DNA of 64,000 nt from Strigamia acuminata (GCA_949358305.1 OX442315.1:21850427-21914426); one strand, 5' to 3'; shown: positions 31,872 through 46,284, counted from the first letter of the stretch. A program made the numbers and translations. Notes: generated by a model from the sequence alone, not told the origin.

Positions 31872-34800
31872 TAGTAGTGTTCACTAATGTATAAGTGTTT
31901 AGGTCTAACCTGTGGGTCAGACACTAAATAACCTTCTCACAGATGATGAATGTAACTTGGATCTGACCTCAGCACGTTGTTTTAACTTAATTGGTAACAG
32001 GAATATATTACGCTGCACATTTACACTAACACACTCAAGTGTGACATCAACCATTAGAAGTTCAGTATAAATATTACGACATCTTAATTAACCTTACTTT
32101 CAGATCACCCAGTCAGCCATTTTTTGCAGACCCACAATTCACCTCGCTATTGTCAAATGAGTCTGCAAAAGTTCAAGCTGCAGCACTTGTTGAACAATAT
32201 TTTCTTGAACAACAATTTCTTGAAACTATAGTTGATTTTTTCATTCTTCTAAACTAAACCCAAAACTCTAGTATTTTTAGATTAAAATTCCTACTTAAAA
32301 CACTTTTACTACTGAAATTACTCGCATTTTTTTATTATAATTAGATTTTGGCTACAATAAAAAATAAATTAACCATCTTGCTAGTTGGATGCTTTCAAGA
32401 GTTAGTGTGAAATGAAAAGTAAAAGTTTAAAATTTAATGCTGAAATGTTAAAAATTTAACATAATGGCAATTTTTCTCCACCAGTTATTTTTTTTTTTAA
32501 AGTATCCCAATGTCAAAAAAGCGAACGGAAATGTAATGAGATATTCCTTCTCTAAATAAATCAATTTATTTGAATGATTTAGATCCTCGAATTGTTCAAA
32601 AGACGATGCAAAGTTTGCTCGCAAACTTACTTTTATCGTCTTAGAAGAAATACAACTTTAATGCCATAAAATTGGAAGAAAGATAGATGATAGAATCAAA
32701 TATCATTTATTTCTTTTGTGCGTACATGAAAGCGAACGTCACACAAGCAATTAAATAGAAGTACTCAGACAGATATCTCATAGCGTGTTGCCAGCACAAA
32801 CAATCGCACGAGTGATTAACGAAATTACATCCAACTCAACTCGACTGAACCGAATTTTTGATCACAGAAAGGACTCGCAAATTTTCATTCACTTCTAAAA
32901 TATTCCACCGTAATGGTCATTGATTTTTGCATTTACCCACCGCTTTAAGTCAAAAAGAATAATAATAAAAAGTACTTTCTTGACTGCATACAAATACATT
33001 TCACTTACTTTTTTTTTTCTTTTTAGATTTCCCTCACGATTTGTTTCACGCGTTTTGGCATTCATCACATTTCACATCGGCAATGAGCAAATTCTTTTTA
33101 TTTTAAACACATCAAAACTTAAGTTTGGCTATGACGGACAGCTATAGATTTAAAACTTCAAAAATTTATTACCTCGCCAACACGCTCACACGTGATGTCA
33201 TTCCCATATCAAAAAAATCATTAATTTCATAATTGCCATTCCTAACAAGACGTGCACTGTGTGAATAATTCATACGCTCCCGAAACCTCGCAAAACATAT
33301 TTTAAAAATCTCTTTTAAAAAAAAAAAAATTTAAAAAAAAACTAAGACATATAATTACTGAAAATCGGATTTCAAGATCCGACAGTTTCTACGTATAAAT
33401 TTCATTGTGCAAATGCTGTAATTATGGTGGACGTTCACATCGATTCTCATCATCCATTACGCTCTACTGATTTATCATCTCCTTCCTCCGAGCAAGCAGA
33501 ACCGTCAGAGGTGACAGAAATGATGAGAAGGCTCAAGATTAAGTTTCCTAGTAACAAAAAAAAGCCCAAAATCTCTGAACTGACATTTTATTCTTCATCA
33601 CACACTCGTTTCAATCGATCGAGTTAATTTCCACCGATGCCCACTCCCCACCCCACCCACATTTCTTTTTATATATTTCTCTTTTCTTTTTCCCCATTTA
33701 GAAAACCACACACAAAGCAACGGATTCCACACTTTACTCTATCATCGAGCAATTGCCCAGTTGCCATGGCGACGAACCACACCCCAATGAATCAAGAATT
33801 GACTCCAACTCAAGCAAAACTAAAGATAAAATCGCTCGAATCGACTCATGGCGCGCTTTTGGCCCCAGAAAAATATTCAAGCGTATAAACGTACACGTCA
33901 ATACTCTCGCGCCCCGAAATACCCGCAATCCCTGGCGATCGTTAAGACGGCAGATGCCAATGATGAGTTGTCACGCATCTCAAGTGTCAAGACGAGTTTG
34001 GCGCGATTGCCAACTGCCTGTTGATGAGCCGCTCGCTTGCTTCCCTTCCCCCTTGCTCGGTTTTCACTGTTGGCGTTTACTCAATACACAAAACTTATTT
34101 CTTTTCGGTGGTGTGCGCGTGTTCAAGGCTGTGCAGACACGTTGAATATTGAAAATCACCTGCAGCCTGTCTCTACATCATGCTCTTGTTTTCACCAAGT
34201 GTAAGCAGGGCCTTAGCGCTGCCGATCTCTGCTTCAGTCTTATCGATTTCCAATACATATGAGAAAGAAAAGAAGGGATGAGTCGTCTCGTCCTTCGTAT
34301 GCAAAAATAGAAAACACGAGTCGAGTTTGTCATTTTTCAAACTTCCAAACCGAGTATTTATTTACTGAGGTGACTTTAGTATTTTTTTTCACGTCATTTT
34401 TTTTTTCTGATGAGTTTCTCAGTATTAATAAGACTTCAAGTCTCCCCTTGTCAAGTGAAAACAGTACTTGAGCTATAACGTGTCATGTCCAAAACACAGA
34501 CGCTATTTCTCTTTTTTTACTCTGAAGTAAGAATCAATTTCGCCATTCCGGTAATAGAGAGCACCATCTTTTTTTTTTAACCACCATTTTTTTTTACTGC
34601 TTCCTTTACCTTTAATCTTCGAGGATTTTTTTCCTCTCCAAAAAATTGGGGGAGAATTTTTTCCCGTGTATACACACAAGCTATCATCTCATCCATTACG
34701 TTCATCTCTCTCTCACTTGATGCTATAAATTGAACTTTATCCCCATAGAGGATTTAATTCATTTCCTCTGCCATCCCCCAAGATAAAACAAAATATTTCC

Positions 34801-35690
34801 AATTTACTTCAATTTATTGTAACACTAAATTTTCATATCCTGACAAGCATGAAAGGCGGCTTACATCGTGTATTGCAGCATCATCTAACTGAAAATACTT
34901 AGTTTTCCTCCCTATTTATTTCTACGGCTCTTAGAGATGGATTGTTTGTTTTTTTGCGTTATTAAGGCCAAAAACCAATTTCACTCGCATTTTTATTTTT
35001 GAAAGCTTTTCAGCCTTTTAATTAGAAGCTTTTTTTTCATTCTATGGATTATTTTTTCCATTTTTCCATTACAAAAAAATTTAGAATAGAAATATTGATT
35101 TAAATAGAAAATTTGTGGTGCCACACTAAACATAATGACAATTATCAAATGTTTCAGAATTGATGGCAGGACAATCAAAAATTAACTTACATTTACTCCA
35201 AGTAAATTAGATGAATAATTCATAGATTTACACAATTTGTAAAATATGCAAATTCAATGTAAATTCAATTTCGTTTGCAGATATTGTATTTCCCACCTTT
35301 TTGGTAAACTAAATGTAAAATTAAGTATTCTATCTGCACATTACAACGAATTGATGAATTATAAGCAAGGTAAATCCTTTGAGACCTATATTTCAAGCAT
35401 TAATTGATGTAAAGCTGCACATAAATAATGTTCAGTGTTTACAATAGGATCACCAATACTGCTTACTTCACAAATATTTACATTTTTGCTAAAAACAAAA
35501 TTAATGCCATCAAATTATCATCTAAGCTCCTTCCATTCGCATATTAATTCGCATATTAATCTCATATTTACCAATATAATGGAAATTCCTATTCACAACG
35601 TAAAATCAAATACAAAATTGAATACTATAAAATCTTATTAAATGCTTGAATAAATGTTGGCTGAAAAATAAGCAAACATAATTTATTGTG
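31872..35690. other. gene-poor interval
   Basis: AT-rich with a GC-richer patch at 33400-34160 that includes an RFX-type site and several short open frames on both strands. None of the frames has a recognisable domain or a consistent exon structure, so I treat the patch as possible regulatory DNA. Confidence 0.45.
33760..33773 (+). promoter_or_regulatory. X-box-like RFX site
   Basis: GTTGCCATGGCGAC: first half-site perfect, second half-site five of six to the RFX X-box consensus. Lies in the GC-richer patch of this interval. Confidence 0.4.
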
Positions 35691-38313
35691 AGTGAAAAAT
35701 ATTTTCTTGCTTTTTTCTTAAAAACTTTTCCCATAAACACAAAGCTTTTGTGGTGGCATTAAAATACTAAATAAATACTAAATAAATTAAATTTTTTTAG
35801 ATTGCATTGTTACTTTTGAATTTACAATGCAAAAAAACCATAAAATATTGTCAAAATCCGATGTTTACTCTTAGATTTGTGAACACATAATCTGTGCTAT
35901 TTTTTTATTTACTCTATGGTACAAACGTATATTTTATACACCCAAAAAGAAAGCAGTTATAAACGACCACCTCACTTTTTACGAATGGGGAAAAACAGCA
36001 TCAACAGTGTCGCGCTCACTAGCACCGGAAGCCATTTAGTCCGCCTCAAAATGTCCGCTTTAACGTTCAGTGAATATTACGCATTTACACATGGCACCGC
36101 CGTCCATAAGCGTGTGCAGAATGAATGGCCGTGAATAACCGTTTTTTATGTCTCACTACCTCATGCTTGCATATACTAAATCTTTTCCGTTCATAAATCA
36201 AAATCAATATCGACAAGTGCAAAGTTGAGTTTCAAAGTAAAAATTAAGCACTTTATCAATTGTGGATTCAAAGGATTGACGTCACCCACTGAAAATGATG
36301 GATGATCCACCTCTTCGTTTCCCTCCTGCGTCCAAATCATCCGCTGTCTCTGCATGGAATATGAAGCATGGTAAGTGGCCTAAAGGTCCCTCTATTTACG
36401 ACTTGGCCATTGATCAAACAGAGTGGCTGTTCACCTCTTCTCAAACCCAAAAACCCCTTACAGGTTAAGGCCCTTTAACGACCCCCTTCTTGACCTTCTC
36501 GCCTTAATTCACAATCGCTTCCTCGGAGTCTTTCTGCGAGATGATTAGACATCCGTTTATGTTGAATGCAAATACAAAACTGATTCTTTATTCTAATCTA
36601 AAAATAGAGCCAAAACATAATAACCACGAGGTGGCACTGCCACTCACACTTTACTGTACAGTTCATCTACCGAAAAAAAATCCCAGCTTTAATTTCATAA
36701 GCGAGAACTCCCGTGCCCCCTAGTGCGCTGCGAATGTGTTAGCGCGACGGAAACGGACTCGTATAATACGTGACTTCAACGAATGATTTAATAAATGTAT
36801 AATTATGCGTAATAATTGTAGAGATAAAGTCAGCATGATGTGAACACTGTCAGTACGATGAAAGATTGGATCAATTTTTTTTTAAACATATACAAAACGC
36901 AATGACTAAACTTCATTCACAAATTCAATTATTTTTAGCCGTTATTGGTATTTCGATTAGCAAATAAAATGCTAACTTAGCAAATATTAATAGTCTTTTT
37001 TTGCGATATTATTCATGTTTTATTTTACTTCTGATTTTTTTGCCGGGATTGCGTGAGAATCAGCTTTAAAATAAAAATCTTTACGGTACTTTTCGAATTT
37101 ACCTAACAAATTATGCATGTATTTTTTTTCCGGTTGTAAATTTTTCACGAAAAAAAAAAAGGTCTCAGTTCCTCTGACTGTCATAAAGATAAATTTATAA
37201 ATTTCCATCAATCATGTGACCAAGTTTCCAATTTGCTTTATTCATGAACTGTCAAACTTTCTTTTGCAAGTCATGGATCGCAATAAAAAAATATAAAACC
37301 CAAAAGAGTAATGTATATCCTTATATAAATATTTTTTTAAGTCAGTAACACGTGACACCATCCACAGCACCTTGCATATTACTCAGGATTATCCCACATC
37401 CACAAATGAAAAAAGTTAGAAATTGTCGCATCAATGTGTGTCTAAAATAAAAATTTAAAAAAAATAATATATTCACGAAAAAATAAAACTCTCAACGTTT
37501 TATCGCGAAAAACTAGACTAATATCTTCAAATGTTTTCTCCGTTATAAATGAAACATTTTGTGAAAATATATTAAAAACATAATGGTCGAGTAGGCTTCC
37601 TTCCAATGCAACAAACCTGCAATTCTCCGCCCGAAGGGCTTCTTCCCTGTATACAGCGTAAACCGTACAAAAATCAATCGCGAAATTATAGCGTGCATGC
37701 AATTTTAAATAACGTGTACCATACAAAATGTATGAAAATTTAAAACAACGGCTTTAAAGTAAACATAATTATCATATCGTAGGCAATAAAAAAAGAGAAT
37801 AAATTTTAAAAAGTGAGCACGGCGAAACAAGTGGTTGTAACTTCGTATACAAATAAAATCGTAATGAGTTTTGTTAATTCGGTGTAATTAAAATTTCAAA
37901 CCGGGTATAAGCATCTTTCTAAATACGAGTCTACTTAAGAAAACTTAATGGAATGCTTTAGTGTGGAAAATATACATTCCTTGCATTTTAATTTAATAAA
38001 CCTCAAAATGATGTTGTTAATTTAGGCGTTGAAATTCAGCTTGACCTTATCTCAACTTTGAAAGCAACGCAACTCCTTAAGCGTTTTAATATTTTAAAGA
38101 AAATAGATAAAAATATAAAAATTAATCTAATTATAAACTTAAATTTTCAAACTTTACACTATACACTTTACACAAAAAACGTAAATCAGAAAAGTCAATA
38201 TTCCTTTTTTTTATTTACCTTTGTTCGTTTAATGGGACATGAAAAACTTCATTATCAGATTAAATTGAGTGCGCTAAAAAAAAGGATTAAAAAATCTCAT
38301 CAAATGAGGAGCA
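35691..38313. repeat. tandem duplication, copy 1 (2623 bp)
   Basis: This 2623-bp unit is followed directly by a second copy. Every line compared matched at offset 2623, including all short open frames. The junction carries a 6-bp AGTGAA shared by the start, middle and end of the duplication (35691, 38314, 40937). The unit contains a CRE palindrome TGACGTCA (36278-36285), a GC-richer block at 36290-36560 with the TTTAACGACCCCC phrase, and AT-rich DNA. No gene is supportable inside. Confidence 0.93.
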
Positions 38314-40942
38314 AGTGAAAAATATTTTCTTGCTTTTTTCTTAAAAACTTTTCCCATAAACACAAAGCTTTTGTGGTGGCATTAAAATACTAAATAAATA
38401 CTAAATAAATTAAATTTTTTTAGATTGCATTGTTACTTTTGAATTTACAATGCAAAAAAACCATAAAATATTGTCAAAATCCGATGTTTACTCTTAGATT
38501 TGTGAACACATAATCTGTGCTATTTTTTTATTTACTCTATGGTACAAACGTATATTTTATACACCCAAAAAGAAAGCAGTTATAAACGACCACCTCACTT
38601 TTTACGAATGGGGAAAAACAGCATCAACAGTGTCGCGCTCACTAGCACCGGAAGCCATTTAGTCCGCCTCAAAATGTCCGCTTTAACGTTCAGTGAATAT
38701 TACGCATTTACACATGGCACCGCCGTCCATAAGCGTGTGCAGAATGAATGGCCGTGAATAACCGTTTTTTATGTCTCACTACCTCATGCTTGCATATACT
38801 AAATCTTTTCCGTTCATAAATCAAAATCAATATCGACAAGTGCAAAGTTGAGTTTCAAAGTAAAAATTAAGCACTTTATCAATTGTGGATTCAAAGGATT
38901 GACGTCACCCACTGAAAATGATGGATGATCCACCTCTTCGTTTCCCTCCTGCGTCCAAATCATCCGCTGTCTCTGCATGGAATATGAAGCATGGTAAGTG
39001 GCCTAAAGGTCCCTCTATTTACGACTTGGCCATTGATCAAACAGAGTGGCTGTTCACCTCTTCTCAAACCCAAAAACCCCTTACAGGTTAAGGCCCTTTA
39101 ACGACCCCCTTCTTGACCTTCTCGCCTTAATTCACAATCGCTTCCTCGGAGTCTTTCTGCGAGATGATTAGACATCCGTTTATGTTGAATGCAAATACAA
39201 AACTGATTCTTTATTCTAATCTAAAAATAGAGCCAAAACATAATAACCACGAGGTGGCACTGCCACTCACACTTTACTGTACAGTTCATCTACCGAAAAA
39301 AAATCCCAGCTTTAATTTCATAAGCGAGAACTCCCGTGCCCCCTAGTGCGCTGCGAATGTGTTAGCGCGACGGAAACGGACTCGTATAATACGTGACTTC
39401 AACGAATGATTTAATAAATGTATAATTATGCGTAATAATTGTAGAGATAAAGTCAGCATGATGTGAACACTGTCAGTACGATGAAAGATTGGATCAATTT
39501 TTTTTTAAACATATACAAAACGCAATGACTAAACTTCATTCACAAATTCAATTATTTTTAGCCGTTATTGGTATTTCGATTAGCAAATAAAATGCTAACT
39601 TAGCAAATATTAATAGTCTTTTTTTGCGATATTATTCATGTTTTATTTTACTTCTGATTTTTTTGCCGGGATTGCGTGAGAATCAGCTTTAAAATAAAAA
39701 TCTTTACGGTACTTTTCGAATTTACCTAACAAATTATGCATGTATTTTTTTTCCGGTTGTAAATTTTTCACGAAAAAAAAAAAGGTCTCAGTTCCTCTGA
39801 CTGTCATAAAGATAAATTTATAAATTTCCATCAATCATGTGACCAAGTTTCCAATTTGCTTTATTCATGAACTGTCAAACTTTCTTTTGCAAGTCATGGA
39901 TCGCAATAAAAAAATATAAAACCCAAAAGAGTAATGTATATCCTTATATAAATATTTTTTTAAGTCAGTAACACGTGACACCATCCACAGCACCTTGCAT
40001 ATTACTCAGGATTATCCCACATCCACAAATGAAAAAAGTTAGAAATTGTCGCATCAATGTGTGTCTAAAATAAAAATTTAAAAAAAATAATATATTCACG
40101 AAAAAATAAAACTCTCAACGTTTTATCGCGAAAAACTAGACTAATATCTTCAAATGTTTTCTCCGTTATAAATGAAACATTTTGTGAAAATATATTAAAA
40201 ACATAATGGTCGAGTAGGCTTCCTTCCAATGCAACAAACCTGCAATTCTCCGCCCGAAGGGCTTCTTCCCTGTATACAGCGTAAACCGTACAAAAATCAA
40301 TCGCGAAATTATAGCGTGCATGCAATTTTAAATAACGTGTACCATACAAAATGTATGAAAATTTAAAACAACGGCTTTAAAGTAAACATAATTATCATAT
40401 CGTAGGCAATAAAAAAAGAGAATAAATTTTAAAAAGTGAGCACGGCGAAACAAGTGGTTGTAACTTCGTATACAAATAAAATCGTAATGAGTTTTGTTAA
40501 TTCGGTGTAATTAAAATTTCAAACCGGGTATAAGCATCTTTCTAAATACGAGTCTACTTAAGAAAACTTAATGGAATGCTTTAGTGTGGAAAATATACAT
40601 TCCTTGCATTTTAATTTAATAAACCTCAAAATGATGTTGTTAATTTAGGCGTTGAAATTCAGCTTGACCTTATCTCAACTTTGAAAGCAACGCAACTCCT
40701 TAAGCGTTTTAATATTTTAAAGAAAATAGATAAAAATATAAAAATTAATCTAATTATAAACTTAAATTTTCAAACTTTACACTATACACTTTACACAAAA
40801 AACGTAAATCAGAAAAGTCAATATTCCTTTTTTTTATTTACCTTTGTTCGTTTAATGGGACATGAAAAACTTCATTATCAGATTAAATTGAGTGCGCTAA
40901 AAAAAAGGATTAAAAAATCTCATCAAATGAGGAGCAAGTGAA
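38314..40942. repeat. tandem duplication, copy 2
   Basis: Second copy of the 2623-bp unit, ending with the third AGTGAA at 40937-40942. The CRE palindrome recurs at 38901-38908. Apparent identity means a very recent event or an assembly artefact such as two haplotypes placed in series. Confidence 0.93.
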
Positions 40943-41757
40943 GCGGTTTCTTAAAGGGTTAATGCAATGGTTTAAAAAAAAAAAAATTTCCCTAAAAACC
41001 TATTGAAATTACTTGAGTAAAACACTTTGCCTGGTTTTTCCTTGCATTAGAGAAGCATATGTGAGCCATCTTAAGCCTTTTTGCATGCTTTTTGTCTGAA
41101 ACAATATATTTATCGTATGCTGTTTGCTTTTCATGTATTATTACGAGTTTTCTTTGTTTTGGATCTTATTATTGTTTACACAAAAGACTTTTACTTTCGA
41201 ACTAAGCACACACGTCTTTTTACGGTCTTTGCCCTCTGTCTTCATCTCTTCCTTAGGCCATATTGGTGGTCAGTTAAGCTAGGCAAAGGGTTAGCTGGTG
41301 GTCGCGTGGGTAAAACCAGTCTCGTCCTCCATGTCCCCGTCATATTTCAACAACAAGTCGCCCATTTTTCAAGTAAAAATTGTACGTTACCGAGTAAATT
41401 TGATAAATTTTGTATTTTTATATTTGGTCGCCAGGCATTGCAGCATTCCTTTAATAGAATAAAAACTTTGCACTCTCGCCAATTAAACGAGTTCCATACC
41501 TGCCACAAGAAATTTCCAACTCGCACACCAAATGGTTGGTTCAAAGAAGCAGACTCGCGAGTGAGTCTCCTCCTCCCAATAAAGAAAAGGCGGCAAATGG
41601 GACGTTGACTGGCCGTCAATGGATTAAAGAACACCCTGTTCTCACAATTGGTCCACGGGTTGCTTTTTCCCTTAATCTGCATCCCCTTCATACAAATGCA
41701 AAACATGCGGTCTCCATATGGCTGGCAGTCTGCCAGCTTCCTCTTTCACCTCATCTC

Positions 41758-41771
41758 GTTACCATAGTAAC
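41758..41771 (+). promoter_or_regulatory. X-box RFX site
   Basis: GTTACCATAGTAAC fits the RFX X-box consensus at both half-sites with a 2-bp spacer. Confidence 0.5.
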
Positions 41772-44229
41772 ACGAGAGTAAGATATTTGCCAAAGAAAAC
41801 GATTTTTCCACCTAAGAAAGATTTTTAAATCCTCACAAATTACTCCCTTTCTTCTACTCAAAACTGATTACAACGCCCTTCAAATTTTTCAATCTTCCAT
41901 TTCCCCACCCCCCTCACCTCGTGACACAATACCCGGAGTAAAAATTAATCAGATTAAGTGTATAATCTCATTTGAAATGCATAAAATGCGTTCGCATTGC
42001 ATTATTCGCGCAGCACCAAAAAATGCACCCGTTGAAAAGCGTGCCCCGAATGAGGAACGCAAACGCGCTCGCATTAAGCCGCTTCCATTCTCATGGCCCC
42101 TCTTCCACCCCTTCCATCTCTTCTATCTCTCAAATAGCGGCGAGGAAATGATAGGGGGATGACGTTCGTACGTTGGTGAATGTCTTTTATTGGCACTCTC
42201 GACTTTGCCAGACCCTCTCGTTCCTACTACCGCACACAGGTGAAATGACAAGAAAAGCTAATAAATATACTGCACTCATTGCTTTCTAACATCCAAGTGG
42301 TGCGCCACCCAACTTTCTACGACCATGCACGCTACTTTTCCCAGTTAAGTGTTTATTTCAATAACCCCGCGGCCATTTCTCCTTTTAAAGTTTTACTAAA
42401 CTAACAAGCAATGAAATAAATGTCTCGAAAACAATAAATAAATTTAAAGACTAAGTGCACACAATCTACATCTCGTTGCCAATTAAAAGAGGCTGCAAAT
42501 GCGCGGAGAAAAAACCTTTTTAAACTCTTTTTCATACGATTTTGTATGTGTTGCTATAAATGCATATTTTCCAAAAATTGGAAATAAATGCATAAATTGC
42601 AGTTTTTATGATACGAAAATGATACGTACCATCTATACATGATACGTTTACATATCATATCAGTTAGGCCTTTTATGTATTTAAATACGCACATGACATC
42701 GACACAGTTTTACCACACAACACTTAGAAATGGCACTGATTTGTTATTGCAACAAATGATTTCACTGAAATAAATTTTTTTTATTTTGCACATTCTAATT
42801 TTTTTTCTGCATAAAATGGAATTTTTTTAGTGTTTTTTCTATGTGCATAAAACAAATTTTATTTCACATAGGTATACATCCTAGATTTACGAATAACGCT
42901 AAAAAATAGCTGCAAATAATAAAAAAAAAACTAAAAGAAGAAAGATTAGAAACAGGAAATTAAAAAGTTCTGATTAGTGCGACTGAATGACTTGCGGAAA
43001 CAAATATATCACCACAGACCACATGAAGAATTTCCGAGTTGTGTCGTTTATTTTTCCCAATTATTCGAAGGGAAAAACATATCCCATTGTGTAAACACTA
43101 TGCAATTCATGGCTCCAAGAAAAGAAAAGCAGATATTTCAAATCCGCCGTCACAATGGAGAAAATGTGTCCTCTAGCAGTCTCTCTTTCGCTCCCATCAC
43201 CCATCTGTGCACTCGCCAAATGCACAGACCGCCCAGGAAGGTCTCTTTCTTCTGATGTCATCACCAGGAAACGTTGCCACGAACGCCTAATTATTGCAGT
43301 CGATTCTTGCATTGCAAATGAAGCCCCTTTTCCACTTAATTACATATGCAGGGAGGATTCCGAGCACTTGTATTAACAAAGTGCTGACTGGGAGGGAGAG
43401 CCATCAATAAATCAGACATTTTTGGAATCGAGTCAGAACTGAAAAGTTGCTGTGGAAATTACTTCACTTTTCTTTTTCTTTTTTCTTTTTCCTTTATTTT
43501 CTTTTTCACCGAACCCATCTTCATTTAATAATTTGTTTCGAGAGATGAGTGAAACTGTATGAAGTTGCTCTTAAAATCTCTATTGGAATTCCGCTGAGTA
43601 CCCAACAAATAGGAAAAACCTGATAGAATAAAAAGCCTTCCTTTTTTACGACCCTCGGCAACCAGTTCCAGGAGGGAATTCATGAATAAACCAATCGTCC
43701 ACCGGCAATATATAGGTATCACCAAAAGCGCCCACAGTTTTCATGACGCTGGAATGGCAACTTGAAACTAAAATTGCAATAAAAAGCGAATGTGAGCAAA
43801 TCCCGCTCGAAAACAAAATAAATAAATTTAATTTAAACACAAAAATAAAAATAAAAATAAAAATGAAAATTTAATAAATGTAATGCATTTAAATTGCTAC
43901 CGAAAAGAAAACAAAACAAACACCGCTTTCTCTTTATACAAACTCCCAGGTATTACGTGTCTGTTTACTTAAAACCCAATTAAACGTTAATATGTTTGCA
44001 TAAAACAACAACGAGTCAACAACTAATAAATTCAATTTGCAAAATTCCCCTCCAACCTTTTTTCGATGTAAACCGCACCAAATTATTCAACCCTTTGACT
44101 GCGGGAACACGATAGGAGCAAAACAACTTCATCAGAACCAATAACCCCATGCTTGAATGGAATGGCATATTTCACGTTCTCGTCACACCAGTTAACCCTC
44201 TGACACCAACAGCGATGGAAGGCATCCGG

Positions 44230-44242
44230 GTTGCTTAGCAAC
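44230..44242 (+). promoter_or_regulatory. X-box-like RFX site
   Basis: GTTGCTTAGCAAC, a near-perfect dyad with a 1-bp spacer; five of six in the left half, six of six in the right. Confidence 0.45.
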
Positions 44243-44332
44243 CACATCGCAGTGTCATCTGAGTGAATGGGCGCGCTGATCTTTGAGGGTTGTTCGTTTG
44301 ACCGTCGCCCTCTTGATGGACTGTTTTTATAC

Positions 44333-44364
<32 letters not shown>
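44333..44364. repeat. CA/TA dinucleotide repeat
   Basis: A short (CA)n run passes into about twelve TA units, a simple microsatellite. Confidence 0.9.
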
Positions 44365-44931
44365 ACTTAGTACTATAAAAAAAAGGAAAAATAAAAAAAA
44401 ACTAAAATCACAAACATTTCCTTCAGACGTTTTTTTCTTGTTTACAAGTACAGTATAGTGCACTCAAACAACTCTTTTTATACCCCATAAAACTTCAACC
44501 AACCACAAATGGATGAAAAATATAAAACAAACTGCGTTTCTTCACTTTTTTCACCCCGACGTTCATTTTTATTTCTTTTTGTTTCCCGTTTCCAATTTTT
44601 TACATTCCTGTGGCAGAACGCGAGAACCGATTGCCGAGTGCCCATGAGGGAAAGCAAACAGACTCGAGAGACAACGAACATTATCATAGTCCAGCATTAT
44701 GTTTCTTTAGAGCGCCTGCACTATTAGACTGGAACTTTTCGCTTTTATTGTCCACTCCCCCTTAGTCCATTTATTCGTTACCACATACCCATGACGGCGA
44801 AAAGGGTGCCGATAGTACAGTAAGTAGAGAAGGAGATAGCGGGGAGTCAAGTTGGCGTTCTCCTCCAAAGGGCACTTTGGCTTCCCAGATTATGACCCAC
44901 CACTGGTCCATCTTCATCTGTCAATAGCAGC

Positions 44932-44945
44932 GTTACCATGACAAC
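44932..44945 (+). promoter_or_regulatory. X-box-like RFX site
   Basis: GTTACCATGACAAC: left half perfect, right half five of six to the X-box consensus. Confidence 0.45.
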
Positions 44946-46284
44946 GCTTCCTCCTGGCAGACTTTCCATTCCGATGTTTAACGAAGATTAGCTTCCCTAT
45001 GTCATCCTCCATTTTAAACAATAGATTTTTGGATTTCCCTGCAAGACTTACCGGACCGTACGAAAATGGAGAATTTTGCTAGAAATGCAAAGCAAAATTA
45101 TTATACGAAGCAAATAAATGTTGTTAACTTATGGCTTGCTTAATAAAAAATCTTTCGATTCTAAAGTAGTGATTAAAACCAGAAATGATAAATAAGTGAC
45201 GGAGAACAATACAGGCAAATTGATAATAAGTTTATAAATACGAAGTTTTACTTTTGTTATTTGATGTTTGCGATCTATTTTCAAATTGAAGACGCCATTA
45301 CAATGACGTCATACACTCGATGTTGTTGGTTAGGTTACCGTGGTTACAAAATGGGCCTTACAATATTTTCAAACGGAGAACACTTGATAATTTGGAATAT
45401 AGTCGAGAAATGTCACTATTTCACTATTTGGTGCGCTATTTGGCATCGCGATTCCGTAGACATCCTTTCGCGTAATTTAGATAAGATTGTTTTCATGTTC
45501 AGTTTAATCTCCCTAGAATTTTGGCATTAGAAATTTAAGGATTTAATTATGTTTTACTCATAAAGACATAGCGGTATAACTTTATTGGCAATCTCTTTGA
45601 ACCATTAAAGTTTCAAAATACTCTGAAAACTGGGTAATAAAAAGTTAGCCCACATCATTTTAATGACGGAAGACAGCCCGATTGAGATCGTCCTCTACTG
45701 CATACTGGCCTGTTCCTTAGCGGAGGCTGGAATACGATTCTGAGTGGAAAGGCGTCTTCCGTGTCGAACGATGGCTAATATAGTCCTCCGCACAATCGCA
45801 TCAAACGCGCCTCGTGCAATAAAATTTCTACATCAAATAACGCATCCGCTCCTATTTTTATACATATGCACCCCACACTTTCGAACTGGGGGAATCACCG
45901 AACCCATAAAGCTGGATGAGAAAGCGTCGAATGAATTCTCAAACAGCATTAAGTTTTTGCCAACTAAGCTGTGAAAATTTGCTGATACAAAAAAAAATTT
46001 CTCATTTTCCAATATGCGGCGTATAGTTAAAACGTCGAAAGAAAATTGATTTCCGCATCCAAGAGAAGTTAATTTCATTAATCTTAATGAAGCTCTAAGG
46101 GCAAAATACCAACAAACGTCAAAGCATGTCCAGAATTCCTAGCTGAGTGCAAAGTTTAGGAAGGGTATTGATCTAAATTCTAAATTCATTAGTGAAACAA
46201 AATTAAAGCGTTCAATTAGTCACAACTGCTGTAATGTGTAATCTCTACACTATTTAAATTTAAAATTTAGAATTTCGCAAAAAT

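Larger units (their letters stand above)
40943..46284. other. gene-poor interval with several candidate regulatory sites
   Basis: AT-rich background with GC-richer patches at 41500-42190, 44100-44300 and 44700-45060. Open frames in these patches have no recognisable domains and no splice structure. Four X-box-like dyads lie between 41758 and 45347, and a palindromic CRE (ATGACGTCAT) is at 45303-45312. A CA/TA dinucleotide run is at 44333-44364. Confidence 0.45.

Noticed and set aside
33424-34145. Overlapping open frames in the GC-richer patch
   Set aside because: No consistent splice model or domain; codon composition is not distinct from neighbouring frames.
35916-38757. Two identical 72-codon open frames as a duplicated gene
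   Set aside because: They are copies of the same frame in the tandem duplication and show no domain, start context or exon structure.
41081-41608. 175-codon plus-strand open frame
   Set aside because: Starts at TTG, is rich in Phe/Leu/His without pattern, has no domain, and another frame is open on the opposite strand; chance opening in a GC-richer patch.
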